37,019 nt of DNA from Erythrobacter sp. (GTDB lineage: Bacteria > Pseudomonadota > Alphaproteobacteria > Sphingomonadales > Sphingomonadaceae): contig JASJDE010000006.1 in the NCBI GenBank assembly GCA_030065195.1, positions 1 through 37,019 on the forward strand, given 5' to 3'. The first letter of the stretch is position 1. The number at the start of each line of letters is the position of its first letter. Below, piece after piece: positions 17,337 to 25,158 of this stretch. The position numbers were made by a program, and so were the translations under genes. Below the pieces are notes generated by a model. It saw nothing but the letters and a program-made list of their open reading frames with translations. It did no database searches and was not told the origin of the DNA.

Positions 17337-17882
17337 TTAGTCAAAAGCCGGGACATCGGCGAGCGTCAGTCCCACCTTATCCTTCTCCGAAAGCGCGGGT
17401 GCCGTTCCGAGATCGGGCCATTCTACCCCGACCGCAGGATCGTCCCATGCAAGCGTATGTTCGGTCTGCGGTGAATAGGGCGCGGTGCATTTGTACATGA
17501 AATCGGTGTTGTCGGTGAGCGTCAGGAAGCCGTGCGCGAAGCCTTCCGGGACCCAGAACATTCGCTTGTTCTCGGCGGTCAGCTCCACACCGACACATTT
17601 CCCGAATGTTTCCGAAGACTTGCGCAGGTCCACGGCTACGTCAAACACAGCACCGCGTGTCACGCGCACCAGTTTCCCTTGTGGCCCGGGATTCTGGAAA
17701 TGCAACCCGCGCAGCACGCCCTTTTGCGAATGGCTGTGGTTGTCCTGCACCCAGGTGAGGTCCAGCCCAGCCTCGCGAAACACGCTTTCGTTCCAAGTCT
17801 CCATGAAGAACCCGCGATCGTCTCCGAACACGCGCGGCTCGATGATCAGCAGGTCAGGGATTGTGGTCTCGACGATGTTCAC
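17337..17882 (-). CDS. rmlC: dTDP-4-dehydrorhamnose 3,5-epimerase
   Basis: Cupin-fold epimerase for the third step of dTDP-L-rhamnose synthesis, 181 residues, normal length. Characteristic motifs are [32 protein letters not shown] with the catalytic His, [17 protein letters not shown], and [15 protein letters not shown]. The start codon is GTG at 17882 (complement), which overlaps the rmlA stop as GTGA. The order rmlA-rmlC-rmlD-rmlB differs from the enteric rmlBDAC order but is common in alphaproteobacteria. Confidence 0.96.
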   Translation of the reverse strand: MNIVETTIPDLLIIEPRVFGDDRGFFMETWNESVFREAGLDLTWVQDNHSHSQKGVLRGLHFQNPGPQGKLVRVTRGAVFDVAVDLRKSSETFGKCVGVELTAENKRMFWVPEGFAHGFLTLTDNTDFMYKCTAPYSPQTEHTLAWDDPAVGVEWPDLGTAPALSEKDKVGLTLADVPAFD

Positions 17883-18769
17883 GCGATTACCGGATTTTCG
17901 AGCAATCCCAGAAGATACTCGCCATAGCCCGATTTGCGCAGCGGCTGGGCAATCCGCACCAACTCTTCATTCGAGATAAAGCCTTTGCGCCAGGCGATTT
18001 CCTCAGGGCACGCGATTTTGAGGCCTTGGCGCTCCTCGGTGATCCGCACATAAGTCGCGGCATCGAGAAGCGATGCGTGCGTGCCGGTATCGAGCCAAGC
18101 GAAGCCGCGCCCCATGATCTCGACCGACATAGCGCCTTCGTCGAGATACAGGCGGTTCAGATCGGTGATCTCCAACTCGCCGCGCGCCGACGGCTGGAGA
18201 TCGCGAGCGCGATCCGCCACCGTCTCATCATAGAAGTAGAGCCCGGTCACTGCGTAGTTGGACTTCGGCTGCTTGGGCTTTTCTTCGATCGAGATTGCCC
18301 TTCCTTCGCCATCGAATTCGACCACGCCAAAAGCTTGCGGATCGTTTACGCGATAGGCGAAGACGGTCGAGCCAGATTCGCGCGAATTGGCGCTGTCCAG
18401 CAGAGCGGGAAGACCGTGACCGTAGAATATGTTGTCCCCAAGGATCAGCGCGCTCGGCCCACCGCGCACGAAATCTGCACCAATATGGAATGCTTGCGCC
18501 AATCCTTCCGGCCTGGGCTGCTCGGCATAGCTAAGCGACACGCCGAAATCGGAGCCATCGCCAAGCACGCGCTGGAATTGGGCCGCATCCTCGGGCGTGG
18601 TGATGATCAGGACGTCCTTGATCCCTGCCAGCATCAGCGTGCTGAGCGGATAGTAGATCATCGGCTTGTCGAAGATCGGCATTAGCTGCTTCGAAACGCC
18701 CTTGGTGAGCGGATAAAGCCGCGTGCCCGAGCCTCCGGCAAGGATAATGCCTCTGCGTGGTTGTGCCAC
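17879..18769 (-). CDS. rmlA: Glucose-1-phosphate thymidylyltransferase
   Basis: First enzyme of dTDP-L-rhamnose synthesis, joining glucose-1-phosphate and dTTP. The N-terminal nucleotide-binding signature [16 protein letters not shown] is perfect, followed by [29 protein letters not shown] and the later [20 protein letters not shown]. Length is 296 residues. The start is a GTG at 18769 (complement) with AGGA about 9 bases upstream. It is the first gene of the minus-strand rhamnose operon. The 195-base gap to the divergent lasso cluster should hold the promoters for both directions, but I could not pick a convincing -35/-10 pair. Confidence 0.96.
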   Translation of the reverse strand: MAQPRRGIILAGGSGTRLYPLTKGVSKQLMPIFDKPMIYYPLSTLMLAGIKDVLIITTPEDAAQFQRVLGDGSDFGVSLSYAEQPRPEGLAQAFHIGADFVRGGPSALILGDNIFYGHGLPALLDSANSRESGSTVFAYRVNDPQAFGVVEFDGEGRAISIEEKPKQPKSNYAVTGLYFYDETVADRARDLQPSARGELEITDLNRLYLDEGAMSVEIMGRGFAWLDTGTHASLLDAATYVRITEERQGLKIACPEEIAWRKGFISNEELVRIAQPLRKSGYGEYLLGLLENPVIA

Positions 18770-18964
18770 TTTTCGTTGTCCTGAACGGTGCTGTACCTGA
18801 GAGAGCCATCGCGCATTGCAGCATGGGTTTGGCGGGTCAATGGCAAATGTCTAGCGGTCCAGAGGTGTTGGTGGGATGCGCTTGTCCACTGGCCAAACAG
18901 TCACGAATGCCGCATGTGCGAACGCAATGAGGGTTCCGGGACGATTGCTGGCATCAGAGCGACA

Positions 18965-20110
18965 ATGAAGACCGAAGCTTTCGATCTCTATCTCGCGCAA
19001 TGCGTCCACCGTTTTGTTCGGTCCGAGCCGATACCCGCATGGCCCGCAGGTCTGAAGGTCGAGCCAGAGCAGGCGACAACCCGGATCACATTTCATGGGA
19101 TCGCCTTGCTGCTCATTGAGGCCGGTTCCAAACTGATCGACTGGCCGAAGGAGCTGGTCGAGGCCATCCGCGAACAAGCGCGACTGCAGAGCTTCTGGGA
19201 ATTGAGCCACAAAAGAATGCTGGCAGACTTGATCGAGGCTCTCGATCTTGCCGGGATCGACGCGCTGGTCCTCAAAGGTAGCGCGCTGGCATACTCGGTA
19301 TATCCGGAACCCGCGCTTCGACGTAGGGGCGACAGCGACTTGCTGATCGAAGCCACGGATCGCGACATGGTGCGGGCGGTCTTCAGGGCGAGCGGATTCA
19401 GCCAGTGGAGCGATGTGCGACCGCTCCAGGAATGTTGGCAGTCCAGCCATGTTCTCGGGTTCGACCATACAGTCGATCTCCATTGGCGGCTTAGCGCGAG
19501 CCCAGCCGTTTCGGCCCTCCTTGAATCCAATTTGCAACGACGACGTGTGGTTGCCTTGCCCGATCTTTCTGCCAACGCGAAAGGCATTGGGCCAATCGAC
19601 AACTTGCTGCTCATCTGCATCAACCGCGCGGCGCATGGTCGTTTCGGATATCAGGTTGGCGATGCAGTCTTGTTCGAGAACGATCGACTTATCTGGGCAC
19701 TCGATATCCACTTGCTCGTTGCGAAGTTCTCCGAGACGGACTGGGAAGAGTTGAGCCAATCCGCTCGCGCGAGCGGATCGTCAGATATTGTCTTGGCTGG
19801 CCTCAATCTTGCGCGAAGGAGCTTGGGAACAGAGATACCCAGCGCAGCGCTCAATGCGCTTGAGCAAGGTTCGGGCGACGCACGACTGAGACATTATCTC
19901 GCCTACGCGTCGGGACGCGAGCGTTTCATGCTCGATCTTCTCGCCAGTCCATCCTTGAACGAGAAGATCCGCCTAATCGCCTTGAAGCTGTTTCCAACGA
20001 AGGAACAGCTTCTGGAGCGCTATCCCGATGCGAACCATTGGCCTTTGGCGGTCCTTCGCGTGAGACGACTGGTTTCCGGTTTCGGGAATTTCGTGAAAGG
20101 TCGGACCTGA
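18965..20110 (+). CDS. Nucleotidyltransferase-family protein of the lasso cluster (PF14907-like)
   Basis: A 381-residue protein resembling the uncharacterised nucleotidyltransferases that recur in proteobacterial lasso peptide clusters. The active-site-like segment is VLKGSALAYSVYPEPALRRR followed by GDSDLLIEA (residues about 102-133), containing the DxD pair expected of a polymerase-beta-type fold. A second feature is HTVDLHWRLS near residue 170. Its role in lasso biosynthesis is unknown to me; it may nucleotidylate the peptide or be ancillary. The ORF track begins at GTG 18788, but the first 59 residues look non-coding and overlap the presumed divergent promoter, so ATG 18965 is preferred, although only a weak ribosome binding site precedes it. 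It is one base upstream of the ABC transporter gene. Confidence 0.7.
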   Translation: MKTEAFDLYLAQCVHRFVRSEPIPAWPAGLKVEPEQATTRITFHGIALLLIEAGSKLIDWPKELVEAIREQARLQSFWELSHKRMLADLIEALDLAGIDALVLKGSALAYSVYPEPALRRRGDSDLLIEATDRDMVRAVFRASGFSQWSDVRPLQECWQSSHVLGFDHTVDLHWRLSASPAVSALLESNLQRRRVVALPDLSANAKGIGPIDNLLLICINRAAHGRFGYQVGDAVLFENDRLIWALDIHLLVAKFSETDWEELSQSARASGSSDIVLAGLNLARRSLGTEIPSAALNALEQGSGDARLRHYLAYASGRERFMLDLLASPSLNEKIRLIALKLFPTKEQLLERYPDANHWPLAVLRVRRLVSGFGNFVKGRT

Positions 20111-20111
20111 C

Positions 20112-21779
20112 ATGGAATGGCGATTCTTCCTGCGATGGACGCGTGAATTCAAAGGCTGGTTGGCGCTTATCAGTGTGCTGTCGTTGCTCAGTTCGCTCGC
20201 GGCTTTGGCATTGCCGTGGCTGGCAGGCCGCTTCCTTGGCGGGGTGATCGGCGAACAAAACATCGACCTCGCCGACACGGTGGCGATGCTCGGCATTGCC
20301 CTGGTCGCGATGACGGCGACGACCATTCTTGTCGCTATCCTATCTGAAATCGCCTCAGGCAAGATCCTCGCGGCGCTTCGGAACGAGAGCTACCGGCAAC
20401 TGCAAGACATGCCCGTCTCCTTCCACAATCGCAGCCGTAGCGGAGATCTCTTGGCGCTGATGGTCTATGAGGTCGATACGCTCAGCAGCTTTCTCACCTC
20501 CACATTGGCGATGCTTCCTTCCATGCTGATGACGGCGGGCGGCGCAGTGATCCTGCTGTTCCTGATCGACCCGAGCATGGCATTGGTAGTGCCGGTGTTG
20601 GTACCGCTTTTCTATATCGTGATGAAGCTGGTGGGCCGGCGGCTTCGGGGGCTCTCGCAGCGCTATCGAGAAGCCTATGTCGACGTGATCGCGAAGGCCG
20701 AAAGCGACCTTTCAATGTTGCCCGCGATCAAGGTATTCGCGACTGAAGCGCATCATCGCAATCGGTATGCCAACGCGGTCGAGAAAGCGCGTGCCCTGAG
20801 CGTCTCGCAAGCTCGAATCGTGTCCTTCATTTCTCCGCTGGTTGCCTTGGTTGCGGCGTTCGCGGCAATTGCGATCCTACTTGTCGGGAGCGAAGGACTT
20901 CAGGAAGGCGCGAGCGCGCCAAGCGAAGTTTTCGCATTCCTGCTGTATGCCGCGTTGCTCACACGCCCGGTTGGGAGCCTGGCCAATATCTACGGCCAAT
21001 TCCAGGTCGCCAAGGGTGCGCTTGCCCGGCTGGAATCGATCTTCGAACAGGATGTCGAACCAGGCTATTCGCAGAGCGGCAGGGTCAAGCGAGCGAAGGG
21101 TGCGATCACATTCGACAATGTCAGCTTCGCCTATCCCGGTCGCAATCCGGTGCTCGAAGATCTGTCACTTAGGGTCGAGCCGGGAGAGATCGTCGCGCTG
21201 ACCGGTGAGAACGGGATCGGAAAGTCGACGCTGATCCGATTGCTACTAAGGTTTTACGATCCGGATTCCGGCAAAATCAGCCTAGACGGCAGCGACATAT
21301 CCACCCTGCAAGTGCAGGATCTGCGCCGACAATTCGGCTATGTCCCGCAGCGCGCGCTTCTGTTCGACGGGACAGTTGCTGACAACATCGCTTTCGGTGT
21401 CGATGAACCTGACTGGGAAGCGATCGAGCGTTCGGCGAAAGCGTCGCAAGCTTGGGAATTCATAGAGCGCCTGCCCCAAGGGTTGCAGACCGAAATCGGC
21501 GACAATGGCGTTCGCCTGTCCGGAGGCCAGCGCCAACGCATCGCTCTTGCCCGTGCTCTCTATCGAGATCCTCCGATCTACATTTTCGACGAGGCAACCA
21601 GCATGTACGATCTCGAAGGCGAAGCCGCCTTCGTCGAAACGTGCATCCGCACGCTCAAGGATCGCACCGTAATCCTGATAACGCACAGACCCGCCAGCCT
21701 CGCCCTTGCGGACCGGGTTGTAGAAGCGAATTCGCTTGGGTTCGTGCCGATCCACGAAGGTTCTCGGAGCGCAGTTTGA
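20112..21779 (+). CDS. ABC exporter, fused permease and ATPase (lasso D protein)
   Basis: Probable exporter of the mature lasso peptides, also giving self-protection. The 555 residues comprise an N-terminal six-helix ABC transmembrane domain (about 1-310) and a nucleotide-binding domain with Walker A LTGENGIGKSTLIRL (about 362), Q-loop FGYVPQRALLFDG, signature LSGGQRQRIALARAL (about 469), Walker B IYIFDEATS (about 489) and H-loop ITHRP. The D-loop reads SMYD instead of the usual SALD, a mild deviation. No peptidase C39 domain is present, as expected because leader removal is done by B2. It starts one base after the nucleotidyltransferase stop and ends 16 bases before the cyclase, so it is in the same operon. 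Confidence 0.88.
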   Translation: MEWRFFLRWTREFKGWLALISVLSLLSSLAALALPWLAGRFLGGVIGEQNIDLADTVAMLGIALVAMTATTILVAILSEIASGKILAALRNESYRQLQDMPVSFHNRSRSGDLLALMVYEVDTLSSFLTSTLAMLPSMLMTAGGAVILLFLIDPSMALVVPVLVPLFYIVMKLVGRRLRGLSQRYREAYVDVIAKAESDLSMLPAIKVFATEAHHRNRYANAVEKARALSVSQARIVSFISPLVALVAAFAAIAILLVGSEGLQEGASAPSEVFAFLLYAALLTRPVGSLANIYGQFQVAKGALARLESIFEQDVEPGYSQSGRVKRAKGAITFDNVSFAYPGRNPVLEDLSLRVEPGEIVALTGENGIGKSTLIRLLLRFYDPDSGKISLDGSDISTLQVQDLRRQFGYVPQRALLFDGTVADNIAFGVDEPDWEAIERSAKASQAWEFIERLPQGLQTEIGDNGVRLSGGQRQRIALARALYRDPPIYIFDEATSMYDLEGEAAFVETCIRTLKDRTVILITHRPASLALADRVVEANSLGFVPIHEGSRSAV

Positions 21780-21795
21780 GGAGGATCAGACGCAA

Positions 21796-23691
21796 ATGAG
21801 CGGCATTTGCGGCATTTTTGACCTCAGAGGGAACGCGGTCGATTCCACCGTGTTTGGTGCGATGCTAGGGGGAATGGAACGGCGCGGCCCGGATGGAAGA
21901 CATGTCACTATCGATGGCTCCATCGCTTTGGGCCATGCCCTGCTTGCCACGACACCGGAATCGCTTTCGGAACGTCTGCCGCTGGCCCACGCACCAACCG
22001 GCTGTACGATCACCGCAGATGCAAGGCTCGACAATCGCGATGAATTGATCGCAACGCTCGAATTACGGGGCACGTCCAAGGTCACCGGGGATGGCGAGTT
22101 GATCCTGCGTGCGTTCCTCAAATGGGGCAGGTCCTGCGTTGACCATCTCCTGGGAGATTTCGCCTTTGCCGTTTGGGATCCGCGCGACGAAACGCTTTTC
22201 TGCGCCCGTGACCTGATCGGCATGCGTCAATTGATCTTCCACCACGAGCCCGAAAAGCTGTTTGCCTTCGCGAGCGAGCCGGAATCAATCCTGCGCCATC
22301 CCGATATCCCGCGCATCATCAATGAAGCGCGGATCGCCGACTATCTGGAAGATCTCGAGGCCCACGACTTGACCTCGACATTCTTTCGTGGCCTGCAGCG
22401 CCTCCCGCCGGCGCACGCACTGTCCGTTCGCAATGGCGCGCTGCGAATTTGGCAGTATGGCACATTGCGGCCGCAGCCAACGCTCAGGTTGCCGAGTGAC
22501 GAGGCCTATGCGGAAGCGTTTCGCAGCGTCTTTGCCGATGCCGTAAGCGCCCGCCTGCGATCGCCCGACGCGGTTGGATCCATGTTGTCAGGTGGGATGG
22601 ACTCCGGATCGGTAACGGCGATGGCCGCCCGCATCCTGAGTGCCGCGGGCCAGCCACCGCTGCAGACGTATTCGGCAATCGGAACCGATAGCCATTGTCA
22701 GGAAACGCAGACCATCAAGGCCGCTCAGACGATGGCGCACATTGAGCCGCATTCGATCTCCATCGAGGAAATGGATGAATTTGGCGACGAAATTGCAACT
22801 CTGATCGAGGAAGCTGCCGAGCCTTTCGATGGGCATATGACCTTGGTCTACGCCGTATACTTGCGTGCCCAGAAGGCTGGAAGGAAGGTCGTCTTGGACG
22901 CTGTCGGGGGCGACACGACCCTTGGCACACAAGACATGATCAATTGGCAACTGCGCAAGGGAAACGTCGCTCAGGCCTGGAAGGAAGCGTTCGGTGAGAA
23001 GCGATTTTGGGGTCACCCGGATTCTGCCTGGAGCAAACTGTGGCGCGGAGCAGGGCAGGCATTCGTTCCCCGGTCACTGCGGAAGGTCAGAAGAAATCTT
23101 CTTCGCAAGACGTCCAACCTGCACCGCGAGACTGCTTCCATCCTGGTACCTGACTTCGCGGCAGAAATCGAATTGGCCAAGCGCAAGGAATCAAATGCCG
23201 CCCATGTCATGATTCCGAGCGGCGATGGACCGCAGGACCGAGCACGGCGCATCCTTCATCCCTATGTGACCGTCGCGAGGGAACGATACGATAGAGTGGC
23301 CAGCGCCCTCGCGATCGAGCCGCGCGATCCTTTTCTCGATCGGCGCGTCATGGAATTCTGCCTGTCCTTGCCTGCCGATCAGCTTCAAAAGGACGGCTGG
23401 CCCAAGATGATCTTGCGCAGGACTATGCGCGAGATGCTGCCGGACGAAGTGCGTTGGCGAACAGGCAAGGAGCACCTCGGTTGGGATTTCACCAAGGCGC
23501 TATGGCAAGGCCGAAGCGGGAAAAGCGAGCGAAAACCGCCGATTGAGCTGGAGAGTTATGTTCGTAAGAGACTGTTAAATAACGTTAATCTTCAGACTTC
23601 CGGTGACGATGAGGTTGCCGAAATGCTGATGATACAGTATCTTGCCAATTGGCTATCGGCGCAAGAGAGAGTCGATGTCCAAAAAGGATAA
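21796..23691 (+). CDS. Lasso macrolactam synthetase, asparagine synthase-like (C protein)
   Basis: ATP-dependent enzyme that adenylates the Glu8 side chain of the core and closes the macrolactam ring. It has the asparagine synthetase B layout: an N-terminal glutamine-amidotransferase-like domain (about 1-200) and a synthetase domain with the PP-loop SGGMDSGSVTAMAAR (about 265). The start MSGICGIFDLRG aligns to the AsnB MCGIxGI motif with Ser in place of the catalytic Cys2, so glutaminase activity is probably lost, as in known lasso cyclases. I choose ATG 21796 because it places this motif at the N-terminus and has GGAGG upstream. The 631-residue length is typical. It sits 11 bases upstream of precursor A1. 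Neighbouring precursors make the lasso role far likelier than true asparagine synthesis. Confidence 0.88.
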   Translation: MSGICGIFDLRGNAVDSTVFGAMLGGMERRGPDGRHVTIDGSIALGHALLATTPESLSERLPLAHAPTGCTITADARLDNRDELIATLELRGTSKVTGDGELILRAFLKWGRSCVDHLLGDFAFAVWDPRDETLFCARDLIGMRQLIFHHEPEKLFAFASEPESILRHPDIPRIINEARIADYLEDLEAHDLTSTFFRGLQRLPPAHALSVRNGALRIWQYGTLRPQPTLRLPSDEAYAEAFRSVFADAVSARLRSPDAVGSMLSGGMDSGSVTAMAARILSAAGQPPLQTYSAIGTDSHCQETQTIKAAQTMAHIEPHSISIEEMDEFGDEIATLIEEAAEPFDGHMTLVYAVYLRAQKAGRKVVLDAVGGDTTLGTQDMINWQLRKGNVAQAWKEAFGEKRFWGHPDSAWSKLWRGAGQAFVPRSLRKVRRNLLRKTSNLHRETASILVPDFAAEIELAKRKESNAAHVMIPSGDGPQDRARRILHPYVTVARERYDRVASALAIEPRDPFLDRRVMEFCLSLPADQLQKDGWPKMILRRTMREMLPDEVRWRTGKEHLGWDFTKALWQGRSGKSERKPPIELESYVRKRLLNNVNLQTSGDDEVAEMLMIQYLANWLSAQERVDVQKG

Positions 23692-23702
23692 GAGGAAACG
23701 GC

Positions 23703-23840
23703 ATGTCGGATCGGATCGCGAAGAAGCCCTATCGGCAGCCAGTGTTGTCCATATTCGGCGCATTTTCGCGCCTGACTGCGGGCGGTAGCGGATTGCAGAC
23801 CGAGTCGGGGGCGAACATGAACCCCAACCGGCGTCCCTGA
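23703..23840 (+). CDS. Lasso peptide precursor A1
   Basis: A 45-residue precursor. The ORF track shows it with an artificial extension from 23649. ATG 23703 follows GAGGA and is the real start. The leader (26 residues) has the YxxP.L...G.....LT pattern used by lasso leaders for RRE binding (Tyr10, Pro13, Leu15, Gly19), with Thr25 at position -2. The predicted core is GGSGLQTESGANMNPNRRP, 19 residues, with Gly1 and Glu8 for an 8-membered macrolactam and an Arg-Arg-Pro end. The leader is identical to that of A2 at 16 of 26 positions. It lies 11 bases after the cyclase. Core boundaries are predicted from the family rule, not measured. Confidence 0.88.
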   Translation: MSDRIAKKPYRQPVLSIFGAFSRLTAGGSGLQTESGANMNPNRRP

Positions 23841-23913
23841 CCAAACCCATAGAAACCCTTTGTGAACCTTAGTTCGCTAATGCAGTACGGATGTTGCGAT
23901 GCGAGGTTCGCAA

Positions 23914-23945
23914 AATCGCTGATTCGCCCCGAAGAATCAGCGATT
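23914..23945 (+). other. Perfect 12-bp stem-loop between the two lasso precursors
   Basis: AATCGCTGATTC (23914-23925) and GAATCAGCGATT (23934-23945) are exact reverse complements separated by 8 bases. No T-run follows, so it is not a classical intrinsic terminator. It may stabilise the upstream A1 transcript end, act as an attenuator between A1 and the downstream genes, or protect processed RNA. A second small hairpin (CGCAC-GGC-GTGCG, 23988-24000) lies just upstream of the A2 ribosome binding site. The structure is seen directly; the role is inference. Confidence 0.6.
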
Positions 23946-24025
23946 GCGTATTGTTGTGCATTGCGGTAACTACCTAGTCGAAGCGGACGCACGGCGTGCG
24001 ACCGAATTGATTGACGGAGTTTTTG

Positions 24026-24166
24026 ATGACCGACCGTATCGACAGCAAGCCTTATTCGTCGCCCAAGCTGGTGACCTATGGTGCTTTCTCGCAGCTGACG
24101 GCTGCCGGCAGCGGTCCGCTGTTCGAAACCGGCCCCGGCATGATGGGAACGAAGCGTCGCCCATAA
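24026..24166 (+). CDS. Lasso peptide precursor A2 (missing from ORF track)
   Basis: A 46-residue ORF read directly from the sequence, too short for the supplied track. ATG 24026 is preceded by ACGGAG at good spacing and the frame ends in TAA at 24166. The leader repeats the A1 design: Tyr10, Pro13, Leu15, GAFSQLTA, Thr25 at -2. The predicted core is AGSGPLFETGPGMMGTKRRP, 20 residues, with Ala1 and Glu8 for an 8-membered ring. Ala1 is less usual than Gly1 but known in lasso peptides. The core differs from A1 except for shared G2-S3-G4, E8, a following Ser/Thr, G10, M13 and the terminal RRP. It sits 185 bases after A1 and 14 bases before the kinase start. Confidence 0.87.
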   Translation: MTDRIDSKPYSSPKLVTYGAFSQLTAAGSGPLFETGPGMMGTKRRP

Positions 24167-24180
24167 CGCTCGTAGGTTGA

Positions 24181-25158
24181 GTGACATCATCAGGTATCAG
24201 TCACTCGGATTCCGAGACGACTTTTCGCGAGAATTCTAGCCCGTTCGGCTTGGGCGTCCTGTCCAATTGGAAACTGGTTCGTGAGGCGCGCGAAGAGACT
24301 TCGCGGCGCAACCGCCGTCTTCCAGTCGTCGAAAATCCGACGGTTTACCCATCGAGCATCATTGCTATCGAAGGAATGTATTTCATCTCCTTCGACAACG
24401 TCGCACGGTTCGAGATCTGCTTCCATGAAGAGGTCGTGACCATCTTCGACGTCGCTCCGGAAACGACACCCGAAGCGCTCACACATCTTCTCTACGACCA
24501 TGTCGCGCCGCGCATTCTGGCCGGAATCGGACAGCTTGTCATTCATGCCAGCGCGGTCGAAATCGGAGGCCGATTGGCACTCTTTCTCGGGGAAACCGGA
24601 GCGGGAAAATCCACCCTCGCCGCGAGCCTGCACAAATCAGGCCACCGCTTGATGGGAGACGACGCCTCCATAGTTGCGCCGTCGACAAAGGGCTTCGTGG
24701 GGCAGGCGGTCTACCCGAGCCTGCGACTCTATCAAAAATCGATCTCCGCCGTCCTTGGCGCCAACATTCCGTCGGCGCCTATGGCACACTATTCGGAGAA
24801 GAAGCGCCTCAACCTACCGAGCCTCGCCGAAACCGAGACAGAGCCCGTTCCCTTAGGAGCATTCTTCTTCCTCGTTGACGAAGCAAGCAAGGGCAGCGTC
24901 GCATCGCATCCTCTCAGTCCCGGGCTGACGTGCATCGGTTTGATCGAAAACAGCTTCGCGCTGGATCCCTCCGACGCGACTTCGGCCGCAAACAGGATGG
25001 AGCAAGCGTCCGCGGTCGCCCGCGCAGTGCCTGGATACGAACTTTCCTATCCTTGGGATTTCGATTTGCTCCCACGGGTACACGAACAGGTGTTTTCCTG
25101 TATGCGAGCCGCTGCCGGTCTCGATGCCGATAGTCCAGCGGGGAGTTCGACACTATGA
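24181..25158 (+). CDS. HPr-kinase-like kinase of the lasso cluster
   Basis: A 325-residue protein related to HPr Ser kinase/phosphorylase. The P-loop LFLGETGAGKSTLAASL (about residues 134-150) is followed by GHRLMGDDASIV, matching the HPrK kinase core with the Asp pair after the P-loop. HPrK-like lasso kinases in other bacteria phosphorylate a Ser side chain at the precursor C-terminus, but both precursors here end in Pro. The acceptor is therefore unclear; Ser3, Thr7 or Ser9 of A1 and Ser3, Thr9 or Thr16 of A2 are possible. The GTG start at 24181 has only a weak AGG upstream, and a downstream start cannot be excluded. The stop overlaps the methyltransferase start as ATGA. Confidence 0.78.
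   Translation: MTSSGISHSDSETTFRENSSPFGLGVLSNWKLVREAREETSRRNRRLPVVENPTVYPSSIIAIEGMYFISFDNVARFEICFHEEVVTIFDVAPETTPEALTHLLYDHVAPRILAGIGQLVIHASAVEIGGRLALFLGETGAGKSTLAASLHKSGHRLMGDDASIVAPSTKGFVGQAVYPSLRLYQKSISAVLGANIPSAPMAHYSEKKRLNLPSLAETETEPVPLGAFFFLVDEASKGSVASHPLSPGLTCIGLIENSFALDPSDATSAANRMEQASAVARAVPGYELSYPWDFDLLPRVHEQVFSCMRAAAGLDADSPAGSSTL

Noticed and set aside
18788-18964. N-terminal extension of the nucleotidyltransferase ORF from GTG 18788
   Set aside because: The residues look non-coding and would occupy the divergent promoter region; ATG 18965 gives a family-like N-terminus.
18851-19759. Minus-strand ORF of 302 residues opposite the nucleotidyltransferase gene
   Set aside because: The plus-strand protein has a clear nucleotidyltransferase motif and operon spacing; the antisense product shows nothing recognisable.
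21796-23691. True asparagine synthetase
   Set aside because: Catalytic Cys2 is replaced by Ser and the gene is flanked by the exporter and lasso precursors, so a lasso cyclase is the better call.
23729-24190. Minus-strand ORF of 153 residues covering the lasso precursors
   Set aside because: Antisense of two precursor genes with conserved leaders and ribosome binding sites; no family resemblance.
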